Part shown: piece after piece, positions 35,523 through 45,421 of the stretch
How the letters are laid out: every line of letters begins with the position of its first letter
Numbering within the stretch: position 1 is the stretch's first letter
Origin: Bog-159 sp963756605
Lineage (GTDB): Bacteria; Acidobacteriota; Terriglobia; Bryobacterales; Bryobacteraceae
Length of the DNA stretch: 64,000 nt
Direction: 5' to 3'
Assembly (NCBI GenBank): GCA_963756605.1
Contig: CAVWOT010000004.1
Coordinates: forward strand, 362,212-426,211
The notes under the pieces: generated by a model
Told to the model about the DNA's origin: nothing
Seen by the model: only the letters and a program-made list of their open reading frames with translations
Databases searched by the model: none
Position numbers and translations under genes: made by a program

Positions 35523-37532
35523 TCAGATGCGGTGAAATGCCTTCAAGATCTCCCGCATGGAATATTGCAGCGCAATCGGCCGCCCGTGCGGGCAACTCAT
35601 AGGGCAGTCGGTCGCCGCCAGTGCCCGCAGCAGCCATTCCATCTTGGCGTGATCGAGGCGCATATTCACCTTGATGGCCGCCCGGCACGCAATGGACGCC
35701 GCAATCGAGCGCCGGATATCTTCAAGCGATAGCCCGCGCAACTCTGCCTCGGCAGTCTCCAGAATCTCGCCCAGCACTTTTTCCAGATCGGCCGGTCCAA
35801 CTGCCGCGGGCGCCGCTTTCACCGCGATGGTACGATTGCCGAATGGCTCGCTCTCGAATCCGAGCGCGTTCAGTTCATCGGCGATGCGCGCGTATTCGAT
35901 CTGCTGGCCCGGCGTCAATTGCAGGATCAACGGCATCAGCAGCCGCTGCGTCTCCACATTGCCCGCCGCGCGCTGCTTCAACACGCGCTCGAACAAAATG
36001 CGCTCGTGCGCCACGTGCTGGTCGACGATCCAGAGACCGGCGCGCCCCGCGGCAATGATGAAGCTCTCGTGGAGCTGTCCGAGTGGCCGCAAATCGGAAA
36101 GTGCGCCCAGGGATGCATCCGACACCGGTAATGCATCGAACGGGAAGGCCCCGTGCGTGTCGGGCACCCGCAGGCGCGGCGCGGCAGCCGGCGGTTCGTC
36201 CGCCAGCGCGATCGCCGGACCGCCGAAATCCAGACGCGGCGCCGGTCCGGCGGCAGGCCGCAAAGCAAATGCCGGCAGCGACGGCTCGGAACCGGGATCG
36301 TATTCACTCGCTTCCGGCGCGTCCGGCTCCGATCCTCCAGGCGCGGGCAGCACCGACTCCGCGGGCGCGGCCTCGTTCTCCAGCATCTGCGAAAACTCCG
36401 AGTACGCCATCCGCGCCGCCGGCTGTGCGCTGGCCGCAGGCGAAAACGCGGGCGCGGGGCGCGTCTCGATCAGCCGCTCGCGAATCGCATCCCGCACGAA
36501 ATCGTGCACGAAGGATTGGTGCCGGAAGCGTACCTCGGTCTTCGACGGGTGCACGTTCACGTCCACTTCGTCGCAATCGCATTCGAGAAACAGCAGCGCA
36601 AACGGAAATGCGGCATGCGGCATCAGGTTGTAATAGGCCGATGAGATCGCGTGCAGCAGCAGGCGGTCGCGAATCAATCGCTGGTTCACGAAAATGAAGA
36701 TCGAATTGCGATTGCCCTTTTGCACCTGCGGACGCGAGACGAAGCCGGTCAGCCGGAACGTTTTGCTGGAAGGCTCCTCGGGTTCGCGCCGGAATTCGGC
36801 GATAGCGTCCGTCGGCGGCACATACGGCGGCGGGAGTTCCAGCCGCTGTTCGCGCGTGCCCAGATCCACCAGTTCCTCGAGCGTCTGGCTGCCGAACACC
36901 TGAAACACGCGCTCGCGCATGCTCGCGACCGGGGTCACGGCCAGCAACTCGTTTGCGCCGCTCGACAGCCGGAACGTTTTCTCCGGATGGGCCAGGCTGT
37001 AGTGGGTCACCAGTGACGCGATGTGCGCCAGTTCGGTTTGGTCCGAGCGCAGAAACTTCTTGCGCGCCGGGACATTGAAAAACAGATCGCGCACCGTTAC
37101 GGCCGTGCCCCGCGCGAGCGCGACCTCATCGCAATGCAGCATTTTGCCGCCGGCGATCTCCACGCGGGTGCCGGTGGTCTCTTCATCCGCGCGGGTTTCG
37201 AGCATTAGCCGCGACACGGAGGCGATGGACGGCAGCGCCTCGCCGCGAAAGCCCAGCGTGGCAATGGTGAGCAGGTCTTTCACGTCCCGCAGCTTACTGG
37301 TCGCGTGCCGCTCGAAGGCCAGCAGCGCATCGTCGCGCAGCATCCCGCAGCCATCGTCGGAGATCCGGATCAGCCGCCGTCCCCCGCTTTCCACCTCGAC
37401 GCGCAGCACTGTGGAGCCTGCGTCCAGCGCGTTTTCTAGCAGCTCTTTCACTACCGAAGCAGGCCTTTCCACCACCTCGCCCGCCGCGATCTTGTTGGCC
37501 ACCTGATCGGGAAGCACGCGAATGCGGCCCAT
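35523..37532 (-). CDS. mutL: DNA mismatch repair protein MutL
   Basis: 669 residues. GHKL ATPase motifs ELLENALDAGS, SDDGCGM and TLGFRGEALPSI are present, and the transducer domain follows. After a Pro/Ala-rich linker (about 360-480) the C-terminal domain shows the endonuclease motif as DQHVAHERILFE (Val for Ala), plus ACRAAIK and SCPHGRPIA. It should therefore be a nicking MutL, as in bacteria lacking MutH. Coupled with MutS (not in window). Confidence 0.97.
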   Translation of the reverse strand: MGRIRVLPDQVANKIAAGEVVERPASVVKELLENALDAGSTVLRVEVESGGRRLIRISDDGCGMLRDDALLAFERHATSKLRDVKDLLTIATLGFRGEALPSIASVSRLMLETRADEETTGTRVEIAGGKMLHCDEVALARGTAVTVRDLFFNVPARKKFLRSDQTELAHIASLVTHYSLAHPEKTFRLSSGANELLAVTPVASMRERVFQVFGSQTLEELVDLGTREQRLELPPPYVPPTDAIAEFRREPEEPSSKTFRLTGFVSRPQVQKGNRNSIFIFVNQRLIRDRLLLHAISSAYYNLMPHAAFPFALLFLECDCDEVDVNVHPSKTEVRFRHQSFVHDFVRDAIRERLIETRPAPAFSPAASAQPAARMAYSEFSQMLENEAAPAESVLPAPGGSEPDAPEASEYDPGSEPSLPAFALRPAAGPAPRLDFGGPAIALADEPPAAAPRLRVPDTHGAFPFDALPVSDASLGALSDLRPLGQLHESFIIAAGRAGLWIVDQHVAHERILFERVLKQRAAGNVETQRLLMPLILQLTPGQQIEYARIADELNALGFESEPFGNRTIAVKAAPAAVGPADLEKVLGEILETAEAELRGLSLEDIRRSIAASIACRAAIKVNMRLDHAKMEWLLRALAATDCPMSCPHGRPIALQYSMREILKAFHRI

Positions 37533-37613
37533 AGATATCGTCCACTATAACAAGGAGAGAAGCGCCTACACCCGGCGAAGCCAATGGTAATCGCTATCGG
37601 GGAATTCGACTGT

Positions 37614-39092
37614 TTAGTCTACGGTGAAACTTGCCCTGCCCACAGCTCCGGTGGTCTGGCCTTTCCCAATGACCATGTTGCTGCCCGTCGATGCGTCCGA
37701 TGGAACGGTGAACGTGAACGCGGCGCTATCGCTAAAAGTGCCGTCGGCATTGGCCGTAACCGTGCCTAGAAGATCCTGCTGGTTCTGCCAATAGATGTTG
37801 ACGGTCTCGAATGAACCGAAGCTAAACCCGTGGAGAACTACCGTGCCGCCCGGCGACCCCGAGCTCGGCTCCAGGATCAGCCGCGGCGTGAAGGAGAAAT
37901 CGGCTGCTCCTAGTTTTCCGCTGCTCTGGCCCACCGCCAGGAATAGCTTCGGGCCATATTCATACCGGAATGCCTGGGCTGTGGCGGTGAACGAGCCGCT
38001 GGCATCCGCAATGGCGCTGACCAACACGGCTGATCCAATGCCGTGGGAGTAGATCTGCACGCTCTCGTTGGGGGCGAACTCACTACCCGTGAAGGTCAGG
38101 CTCGTTTGATCGTTTCCCATGGACGGACTAACGCTCAGACCAGCGGTCATAAAAACCACCTGGCCGATTTTGTTGCCATCGAATTCTGTAAACCAAACGG
38201 ACCCATCCGGCCCGGCGGTAATCTCCAGTGGATAACATCCGGCATTGGGCAGCAGGATCTCGGTAGACGCCCCATCGGTTGTGATCCGGCCCATGGCGAA
38301 GGCGCCTGTAAACCAAAGTGCGCCATCCGGCCCCGCGGTGATGCCATAAGCGTATCCCGCGCCGCTGGGCACGGTGTACTCCGTGATGCTCCCAGTGGTG
38401 GTGATCCGCCCGATATGATCGTAATTGCCCTCTGTAAACCACAGCGCGCCATCCGGCCCAGCGGTGATCCCGGACGGGTCACTTGCGGCGTCGGTCACCT
38501 GGTATTCAGCCGTTATGATCCCGGTTGTGGTGATCCGCCCGATGTTATTACCGCTTAATTCCGTAAACCAAAGAGCGCCATCCGGCCCCGCCGCGATGGC
38601 ATACGGGCGGCTGTCCGGGGTTGGTATCTGGAACTCGGTTACTACCCCATCAGTGGTGATTCGCCCGATGTTGTTGTTGCTTGGTTCGGTAAACCAGAGC
38701 GCGCCATCCGGACCAGCCGTGATCGCATAGGGATCCCCGCTGGGCACTGGATACTCGGCCGTGACCACCCCGTTCAGCGTGATTCGCCCAATATTGTTGC
38801 CGAATTCTTCCGTGAACCACAGCGCATTATCCGGCCCCGCGGCGATCCCCCAAGGTGCGCTGTCCGCGGTAGGCACCTGGTATTCGGTGAAGCTTCCGGC
38901 GGGGGACATTCGTCCAATGCTGTTGGTCTGTGTAAACCACAGCGCTAAACCATCCGACCCTGCGGCGATGCCCGCAGGAAAGCTGGAAGGCGTGGGTATC
39001 GGGTACTCGCCGACAGCTGTCTGCTGCGCCGGCGAAATGGTGGCCGAAGTGAATAACAGTGCTGCCATGCAGCCAAAGCGCGTAAATGACAT
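37614..39092 (-). CDS. Secreted virginiamycin-B-lyase-like beta-propeller protein
   Basis: 492 residues with signal peptide ending at about AQQ. Seven blades of about 43 residues with GITAGPDGALWFTE...NNIGRITTTG, then two C-terminal Ig-like/IPT-type domains (AGLSVSPSMGNDQTSLTFTG and a second at LILEPSSGSPGGTVVLHG). The blades resemble streptogramin lyase (Vgb), but such proteins are abundant in Acidobacteria. The repeats and added domains make an antibiotic-resistance role unlikely; an exported binding protein is more probable. Confidence 0.85.
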   Translation of the reverse strand: MSFTRFGCMAALLFTSATISPAQQTAVGEYPIPTPSSFPAGIAAGSDGLALWFTQTNSIGRMSPAGSFTEYQVPTADSAPWGIAAGPDNALWFTEEFGNNIGRITLNGVVTAEYPVPSGDPYAITAGPDGALWFTEPSNNNIGRITTDGVVTEFQIPTPDSRPYAIAAGPDGALWFTELSGNNIGRITTTGIITAEYQVTDAASDPSGITAGPDGALWFTEGNYDHIGRITTTGSITEYTVPSGAGYAYGITAGPDGALWFTGAFAMGRITTDGASTEILLPNAGCYPLEITAGPDGSVWFTEFDGNKIGQVVFMTAGLSVSPSMGNDQTSLTFTGSEFAPNESVQIYSHGIGSAVLVSAIADASGSFTATAQAFRYEYGPKLFLAVGQSSGKLGAADFSFTPRLILEPSSGSPGGTVVLHGFSFGSFETVNIYWQNQQDLLGTVTANADGTFSDSAAFTFTVPSDASTGSNMVIGKGQTTGAVGRASFTVD

Positions 39093-39293
39093 ACAGCGAT
39101 TTCCCTTTTTTAAACGTATTTAGCGAACCGCTTCTACGTTTATGCGGACATTGACGTATAATTCCGAAGAATATGCGGTGAGCAGCGCGTACGTTCTGCC
39201 AGAATAAGTCAGCAGCGGGCCGCAATGCAATGGGGCTGGAGGTTCATTAGTCCCAGCGGGCTTAAGTCCGGAGGTTGTACTCCCTACAGTACA

Positions 39294-40880
39294 ATGAAAG
39301 TCCGGCTTATGGATACGTCCCTGATCTTTCGCCTGGTCGGCCTGCGCTATAAGCTGTTGTGGGCCCAGACGCGCACGCGCAACGGCCGCATCGCGCTGTT
39401 CTTCACGGGCTACGCGTTCGCCATCCTCATCCTGCTCCTGATGACTGCCGGGGGGATTGGCGCGGCTATGCTGGCGGTGCGGTCGGACCAAGCTGAGAAG
39501 ATCGCGCAAGCCGTACTGGGCGGACTATTTCTGAATGCGCTCCTGGCATCCGTAGTTACCGGCTTCGGCATTAACACCGCATTCACCGATCAAGCCCTGC
39601 GCCGCTATGCGCTGACCGCCGGCGAGAGGCTGGCGGCGCGCCACCTCACCGGCATCCTGGAGCCGGTCTGGATTTTCGTGCTGGCTCTCTGGCTCGGCCT
39701 CGCTACCGGTTTATGTGCGCTGGGCGCAGGCGGCTTCTGGCTGGGTGCTCTCGCCGTGGTGCTGCTGCTGATTGCGGATTACCTGCTGGCGCGCGTAATG
39801 GCTACTCTGATCGAGTGGTTGTCGCATGTGAGAGGCGGCACGGCCATCCTCTTTTTGTTGCTCATGAGTGTGTGCCTCCTGCCAAGCTTATTGGTCCCGA
39901 GATTGGAAAAAGCAAGCGGCGCCCGACAAGCTATGCTGGCCGCGCTGCACTATACGCCGCCTTTCGCCGCCGCGGCGATGATGGTGAGTGGGAGCGCGCA
40001 TCTGTTCTATCAATTCGCCCTCATGGCTGGATGGATCGCCGCGTTGCTCCTGCTGCTGGCGGCGCTCGAAAAACAGGCCGCCCGCCCACGCTCCGCAGCC
40101 GCCGCCGAGATTGCCTGGGACGACCGCTACGAGCGCATCGCATCCATCTTCGGACCCGCCATGGCGCCCCTTATCGGTAGAACTCTGCGTTATTACGTGC
40201 GCTCGAACAAGGTGCGCTTCAATTACATCGCGGCCCTGCCGCTGCTGGCGTTCCTCACCTTCAATCGTAGTGTCGAGGGCGGCGGGCTGCACTATTTCGT
40301 GCGCGCATTGGGCGCGTTCGCCGTCGCCGGATTTCTGGGTACCGCGGTAATGTCCACGAACCAGTTCGGCTTCGACTCCTCCGGTTTCCGCCGATATTTC
40401 CTGCTGCCCATAGAGCCGGGCAAGATTCTGCGCGCTTCCAGTCACACGGCGCTGTTCGTGGGAGGTTCACTGGTGGCTGTCGCCGAACTGCTATGGGTGT
40501 TCCTGGCGCCTGTGCCGTTCGATGCACGTATGGCGCCCATGCTGCTGGCCACGGGTATTGCCGGTCTGTACTTCTTCAATGCGCTATCCATCTGGACTTC
40601 GCTGCTCGCGCCGCGCGCCACCAGCTTTGAAACTACGTTCGGCAACCAACTCTCGCTGGGCGCCAACATACTGCTAATCGGCGGCATACTGGGGTGCGTC
40701 TTTGGCGTGATTGCGCTGGACAAGGCGGTCAGCCCGGCTACGGTGCTGGACCATTGGTGGGTAGCGCCGCTGGCGGCGGTGGTGGCGATAACCGGTTATA
40801 TTTATTCCCTACGGCTGGGAGCGGACGTATTTGTCAGTCGCAGAGAGCGGCTGTTAAATGCTATCGAAGGACGCGCATGA
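39294..40880 (+). CDS. ABC transporter permease (ABC-2-like exporter)
   Basis: 528 residues from ATG 39294 (ATG 39309 also possible). About 12-14 hydrophobic segments in two halves, with a conserved central stretch APLIGRTLRYYVRSNKVRFN and LPIEPGKILRASSHTALFVG. It overlaps the ATPase gene frame directly, so the two form an exporter. Substrate unknown; the family is sometimes described as putative bacteriocin or lipid exporter permeases. Confidence 0.82.
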   Translation: MKVRLMDTSLIFRLVGLRYKLLWAQTRTRNGRIALFFTGYAFAILILLLMTAGGIGAAMLAVRSDQAEKIAQAVLGGLFLNALLASVVTGFGINTAFTDQALRRYALTAGERLAARHLTGILEPVWIFVLALWLGLATGLCALGAGGFWLGALAVVLLLIADYLLARVMATLIEWLSHVRGGTAILFLLLMSVCLLPSLLVPRLEKASGARQAMLAALHYTPPFAAAAMMVSGSAHLFYQFALMAGWIAALLLLLAALEKQAARPRSAAAAEIAWDDRYERIASIFGPAMAPLIGRTLRYYVRSNKVRFNYIAALPLLAFLTFNRSVEGGGLHYFVRALGAFAVAGFLGTAVMSTNQFGFDSSGFRRYFLLPIEPGKILRASSHTALFVGGSLVAVAELLWVFLAPVPFDARMAPMLLATGIAGLYFFNALSIWTSLLAPRATSFETTFGNQLSLGANILLIGGILGCVFGVIALDKAVSPATVLDHWWVAPLAAVVAITGYIYSLRLGADVFVSRRERLLNAIEGRA

Positions 40881-40881
40881 G

Positions 40882-41655
40882 ATGACACTGGCCATCGAAA
40901 TCGTCAACTTGACCAAGAAATACGGAGAAACTGTCGCGGTCGAAAATCTCTCGCTGACGGTGCCGGCGGGGACCATGTTCGGATTCCTCGGGCCCAATGG
41001 TTCTGGAAAGAGCACCACCATCGGTTGCCTGACCGGGCTGCTCGATCCCAATGCGGGCGAGATCCGCATTCTGGGTGAGCCTTTCCGCGATGGCGCCGTA
41101 GCGTTGAAACGCCGCATGGGTGTGATGCCCGAATCGCTCGGGCTGTTCGATGCGCTTTACGCGCACGAGTTTCTCTTTTTCCAGGCGCGCATGTTCGGTC
41201 TGGACGAACAGACGGCCCGGCGCCGCGTAAACGAACTGCTCGACGCGATGGAACTCGGCGGGACAGGCAAGAAACGGCTCTCGGAATTCAGCGCCGGCAT
41301 GCGCAAACGTGTGGCCTTTGCCGCGGCGGTAATTCACGGCCCGGACCTGCTATTCCTCGACGAGCCGTTCGAGAGCATCGATCCGGGGGGTGTGGCGTCC
41401 ATCAAGCAATGGCTGCACAAGATCATCGGGCAAGGCCGCACCGTCTTCCTCACCACACACGTGCTCGAAACCGTGGAGCGGCTCTGCTCGCAGGTAGCCA
41501 TTGTTACCAGTCCCGGCAAGCTGGTGTGGCAGGGCGACATCAGCGCGCTCGACCGCGACGGCACCATCTCACACGATGGTCAGGAGTTCCGCACACTAGA
41601 GCAGTTGTTCCTGCATCTGACAGGCGAGCGCTACGCGCAGCTCGATTGGCTGTAA
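40882..41655 (+). CDS. ABC transporter ATP-binding protein
   Basis: 257 residues from ATG 40882; an ATG at 40858, inside the permease, is an alternative. Walker A is GPNGSGKST, signature is LSEFSAGMRKRVAFAAA, Walker B is LLFLDEPFESID, switch His in LTTHVLE. Short C-terminal extension ending with EQLFLHLTGERYAQLDWL. Pairs with the permease. Its last 116 bases lie antisense to the extended tail of the convergent GT-C gene. Confidence 0.93.
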   Translation: MTLAIEIVNLTKKYGETVAVENLSLTVPAGTMFGFLGPNGSGKSTTIGCLTGLLDPNAGEIRILGEPFRDGAVALKRRMGVMPESLGLFDALYAHEFLFFQARMFGLDEQTARRRVNELLDAMELGGTGKKRLSEFSAGMRKRVAFAAAVIHGPDLLFLDEPFESIDPGGVASIKQWLHKIIGQGRTVFLTTHVLETVERLCSQVAIVTSPGKLVWQGDISALDRDGTISHDGQEFRTLEQLFLHLTGERYAQLDWL

Positions 41656-43243
41656 GTGGGGCAGGACTCCAGTCCTGCGGCGTGTCTCCAGACCCGCCAT
41701 TTGGCGGGACGTGGACGTCCCGACCCAGAGGGTACCCCGGCGTGGACGCCTGCCCCACTTGCTTCTTGCGGTATGCCAGGAATAGAGCGATGCGATCCCA
41801 GCGGTCGCCCGCCCAGACGCCCGGGCCAATCTGGTAGCCCCGCCGGCGCAGGAGATCCTCCGGACTCACCGGCTGTTTCCACGACTTGTGATTGTATCCC
41901 ACCCACACCCGGTCTGCCGATATCTCATCAACACTTGCAAGGTTTTCCAGCTTCCAGGCCTGGTGATAGTGAGACTCCAGATAGTAGCTCATCGGAAAGG
42001 CGAGGTATGGATCGAGAAAGTCCACTGTGGCAGGGCTGCCCTCCCGCGCATTAAGTTCGACTAACTGGCCGGTAAGTACGTCCATGTTATTCCTAAGCTC
42101 GGGATAGATGGTCACACGATAAAGGCCGAAGACGCCCCAGGCGCAGGCGATCGACAGGACCATGACGCGCACCCACTTAGGCCGCAGCGCCACTAAGCCC
42201 GCAGCCAGCAGCGCCACATAGGGCACTGCGGAAACGATCAAGTGACGGTTGCCCCAGATCGAATTACGGAGCTGATTGCTCACCACATACGCCGTGACGG
42301 GCGGCAGGAACGCCATCAATGCGGCGAAGCGCAGGCGGCTCATCTGCAATGGGCCGCGGGCGGCGCGAAAGACGCGCCACAACCCGGCAATCATGGCGCC
42401 GAACAGAAAGAAGACCATGGCTGAGGCGAGGGGAATGGGCCACAGCGCACCGTCGCAACCTACGTAATACCACCAGACATCGCCGATTTTGGGATGCCGG
42501 ATCCAACCCAGATTGGGCGTCAAACCACCCTTGGCAATCGCGGCTTCGGCCGCCACGTAGGCCCAAGGCGCGAACAGCATCGCGATCACGGCCGTCGACA
42601 GCAGGAACGTCTTGAGCTTGCGCCGATCCATCCACAACAGATGCAGCCCTTCGATCCCGATGACCATCCACCCGAAGTACTGCGTATAAACGAGCAGCAG
42701 ATTCACTGTAGTAAGTGCAATCAGCCGCTTCCGGCTAGCGCCCTCGAGAAAGCGGTAAAAGACCGTTACGGAAATGAGACTGAGCAGGAAGAACAGCGCG
42801 TACATACGCACATACCGTGCGTGGAATACCTGGTCGTTATTGATCGCCAGCAAGGCCAGCGCCATGACTCGCGCTGGTTTGCTCAGCTGCAGCTGGCGGA
42901 AGAAGATCCACACCGGTATGAGGGCGGCAACGGAGAGAAGGAACGGCAACAGGCGCAACCAGGGCATGGATTCGCCGCCGATCTTCACCCACAACCAAAG
43001 CGTGAGATAGGAAAGCGGCGGATGTACCACGTCGGCGCGCACAGATTGGAAAAGGTGTACCAGCCCGGAGCGCGCGGTCAGCAGGCTGAAGATCTCGTCG
43101 GAGTCCAGGCAAAAGGCGGTCAGATTCCAGAGCCGGATGGCGATAAACGCAGCCACCAGCATCGCGACGATGCCCAGTTCCAGGCGGCGCCCGGGTGGCT
43201 TAGCGGACGTGGCGTCGGCCGCGCCGGTAGCTATCGTGGCCAT
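41540..43243 (-). CDS. GT-C (GT39-like) membrane glycosyltransferase with repeat-derived tail
   Basis: 567 residues from ATG 43243. First helix about 20-38, then CLDSDEIFSLLTARSGL and DVVHPPLSYLTLWLWVKIGG, the GT-C acidic loop and His. About ten helices and a periplasmic C-domain follow, ending in LFLAYRKK. From there (about 41760 down to 41540) the frame runs through the inverted repeat and then antisense to the ABC ATPase gene, adding over 70 Gly/Arg/Pro-rich residues with no family resemblance. The original stop appears to have been lost to the repeat. The start overlaps the preceding gene by 13 bases. Confidence 0.85.
   Translation of the reverse strand: MATIATGAADATSAKPPGRRLELGIVAMLVAAFIAIRLWNLTAFCLDSDEIFSLLTARSGLVHLFQSVRADVVHPPLSYLTLWLWVKIGGESMPWLRLLPFLLSVAALIPVWIFFRQLQLSKPARVMALALLAINNDQVFHARYVRMYALFFLLSLISVTVFYRFLEGASRKRLIALTTVNLLLVYTQYFGWMVIGIEGLHLLWMDRRKLKTFLLSTAVIAMLFAPWAYVAAEAAIAKGGLTPNLGWIRHPKIGDVWWYYVGCDGALWPIPLASAMVFFLFGAMIAGLWRVFRAARGPLQMSRLRFAALMAFLPPVTAYVVSNQLRNSIWGNRHLIVSAVPYVALLAAGLVALRPKWVRVMVLSIACAWGVFGLYRVTIYPELRNNMDVLTGQLVELNAREGSPATVDFLDPYLAFPMSYYLESHYHQAWKLENLASVDEISADRVWVGYNHKSWKQPVSPEDLLRRRGYQIGPGVWAGDRWDRIALFLAYRKKQVGQASTPGYPLGRDVHVPPNGGSGDTPQDWSPAPLTANRAARSARLSDAGTTALVCGTPDHRVRWCRRGRAR
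41655..41759. repeat. Dispersed inverted-repeat element overlapping gene end
   Basis: AGTGGGGCAGG and CCTGCCCCACT are perfect 11-base ends, 105 bases apart. Inside are GGACTCCAGTCC and GGGACGTGGACGTCCC. It is related to the copies at 12190 and 20636. It begins right at the stop codon of the ABC ATPase gene and covers the tail of the convergent GT-C gene. Confidence 0.82.
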
Positions 43244-44304
43244 GCGGTCTCCGCAATCGGCGCGGCCGGCCGCAGGCGGCGTAACCGGCGCTTGACGCGC
43301 GTGGGAAGATTCAGGCTGGCGAGGCCATACATCAGCGCGATCAGCAGCAGGCTGGCGGCGGCGCATTCTCCGATGGTCAGCCGCTGCTTGGCGAACCAGA
43401 ACCACCGGCCATACACCAGCTCCACGTGCACCCAATAAATGAGCAGTGAATTGGTGCCGAGGCGGCGAACAAATGCCAATTTTTCGGCGGATTGGCCGGC
43501 GGTCCATACGAATCCAGCCGCCGCCAGCACCAGTACGATCCCGAACCGGATGAAAATCAAACCGGGGCTATTGAGCCAGAAATCGGAGTTCGCATAGATA
43601 GAGAACGGCAAGTTGGAGAAGTAATGCGCGGTCACGATGAGCGCGAGGCCGAAGCACGCCGACCATTCCATGATGCGGTCGCGGGCCAGGGGGGCCGTAC
43701 GCAGCAGTGCGCCAAAGCCAACGCCGAAGGCAATATAGGCCGCATCCGGGAAGAAGCTGAAGAACTCTTTATTGGGCACGATGTAATTGCGGATGAGCCA
43801 GGGCGCGGCGGACCATTCCGGCATCGAGATCAGCGGGGTCACGGCGGCGATGGCCAGTCCGGCCGCGGCGCACCATGTGATTCTCCGGCGAGGCGCCAGC
43901 ATCGCCACCGGGGAAAGTACGGCTATGCCGAACGCCATGCAGTTCAGGATATCCACGCGAAAGATCTCGGTCCAGGGGTTGCCCCAGGCGAACAGCCACA
44001 ATTGGAAGCGGAACGCGAAGGCAATCGCCGCGAGGTATGCCGCACGTGTGAGCGCCGATCTCAGCCGGGCAGCCGGCCCGAGGCCGGCGCGGTCACCGCG
44101 ATCGAGCCGGAACGCCAACGTCGCACCGACCAGGAAGAGAAAGATCGGGGCGGGCATGCCGCCGATGAACTGCGAAAGAACGTAAACCGGGTGATTGTGA
44201 AGATCAGCACGGGCGAAGGAATTGAACAGGTGCCCTTGCAGCATGATCAGGACGCCCAGGCCCCTGAGCCAGTCCAGAGCGAGCACTCTGTCCGTGCGAT
44301 CCAT
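43231..44304 (-). CDS. Membrane acyltransferase-like protein (DUF1624/HGSNAT-like)
   Basis: 357 residues from ATG 44304 (MDRTDRVLALDWLRGLGVLI). The start RVLALDWLRG followed by a His in LQGHLFNSF, then PAPIFLFLVGATLAFRLDRG, matches the heparan-alpha-glucosaminide acetyltransferase-like or acyltransferase-3-like membrane proteins. Ten or so helices. It may acetylate a surface glycan; the overlapping GT-C gene supports this. An ATG 18 codons upstream exists but adds a Cys/Asp-rich stretch not seen in the family. Confidence 0.8.
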   Translation of the reverse strand: MDRTDRVLALDWLRGLGVLIMLQGHLFNSFARADLHNHPVYVLSQFIGGMPAPIFLFLVGATLAFRLDRGDRAGLGPAARLRSALTRAAYLAAIAFAFRFQLWLFAWGNPWTEIFRVDILNCMAFGIAVLSPVAMLAPRRRITWCAAAGLAIAAVTPLISMPEWSAAPWLIRNYIVPNKEFFSFFPDAAYIAFGVGFGALLRTAPLARDRIMEWSACFGLALIVTAHYFSNLPFSIYANSDFWLNSPGLIFIRFGIVLVLAAAGFVWTAGQSAEKLAFVRRLGTNSLLIYWVHVELVYGRWFWFAKQRLTIGECAAASLLLIALMYGLASLNLPTRVKRRLRRLRPAAPIAETAWPR

Positions 44305-44382
44305 TCTCCAGCAATCGTCTCTGTAGCAATCGTCGCACCCTGGCGCGGTAATTTTCAACAGAGGGCCAAGGGTTGACGCAGA

Positions 44383-45228
44383 TCAGCGTTTCAGCTTTTC
44401 CAGTCCGGCGTAGACCGCCCGCTTCGGCAAACCTCGCCGGTGCGCCACGGTCTTGATCGCTTCCATGCGGCTCATTCCCTGGGCCACACATGCCTCGACC
44501 GCGTCAGCCAGTGGCGTATCGTCCTGTGCCGCGCCGGTACGCCTGCCAATCAGTAGCGTTATTTCGCCTTTAACCGATTCGCGCGCCGCCAGCGCCGCTA
44601 TAATCTCCGAGGCCGTACCGCGCAGGAACTCCTCGTGCACTTTCGTGAGCTCGCGCGCCACTACCACGGGCCGGTCGCCGAGCACTTCCCGCACCGCCCC
44701 GAGCGTCTCCACTATGCGGTGCGGAGCTTCGTAAAAGATGATAGTCGCGATTTCGTCCTTCAGCGCTTCGAGTGCGCGCAGGCGCTGGCCGGATTTGGCC
44801 GGCAGGAACCCGCCAAAATAGAAGCTGTCGGTGGGCAGCCCGGACGCCGCCAGCGCGGTGGCCGCGGCGGAAGCTCCGGGCACTGCCTCCACGCGGATGC
44901 CGTTATCGATCGCCGCGCGCACCAACCGGTAGCCCGGATCGGAGATCAGCGGCATGCCCGCGTCGGAGACCAGTGCCACAGTGATCCCGTCGCGCAGTTT
45001 CGCGGTTAACTCCCGGCTGCGCTCCGCTTCATTGTGCTCGTGATAGCTGACGGTGGGCTTGGCGACTCCGTAATGATCCAGGAGCTTGCGGGTGTGCCGG
45101 GTATCTTCGCAGGCGATCAGGTCCGCCTCTTTCAGGATACGGACCGCGCGAAAAGTGATGTCCTCCAGATTGCCGATCGGAGTGCCCACCAGGTACAGGG
45201 TCCCGCTCAGTGGGTGTGCTCCTCGCAA
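44383..45228 (-). CDS. rsmI: 16S rRNA (cytidine1402-2'-O)-methyltransferase RsmI
   Basis: 281 residues. LYLVGTPIGNLEDITFRAVR, ACEDTRHTRKLLDHYGV, VALVSDAGMPLISDPG and VPGASAAATALAASGLPTDS are all standard for RsmI, a SAM-dependent tetrapyrrole-methylase-fold enzyme. ATG 45228 is supported by the conserved SGTLYLVGTP just after it. Followed by a 78-base gap and the acyltransferase gene. Confidence 0.97.
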   Translation of the reverse strand: MRGAHPLSGTLYLVGTPIGNLEDITFRAVRILKEADLIACEDTRHTRKLLDHYGVAKPTVSYHEHNEAERSRELTAKLRDGITVALVSDAGMPLISDPGYRLVRAAIDNGIRVEAVPGASAAATALAASGLPTDSFYFGGFLPAKSGQRLRALEALKDEIATIIFYEAPHRIVETLGAVREVLGDRPVVVARELTKVHEEFLRGTASEIIAALAARESVKGEITLLIGRRTGAAQDDTPLADAVEACVAQGMSRMEAIKTVAHRRGLPKRAVYAGLEKLKR

Positions 45229-45421
45229 GCCGGGATCGGCGTTGCCACGGCCATATTATCGACCCGATCGGTGCGCGGAGCGAGCGTCGGCATAGCAAGC
45301 CAAAATTGCATGTCTGGACCTTACCCCCCCAATCGCCCCTGTTCATCCCGGCCTCGGGCGACACACTGCCCGCGCATAGCGACAGGGCGACATGACCGTA
45401 TCCCATTGAGGTGAGGCTGAG

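Noticed and set aside
37614..39092. Antibiotic (streptogramin) lyase resistance gene
   Set aside because: Only the propeller fold is shared; added C-terminal domains and the abundance of such proteins in Acidobacteria point elsewhere.
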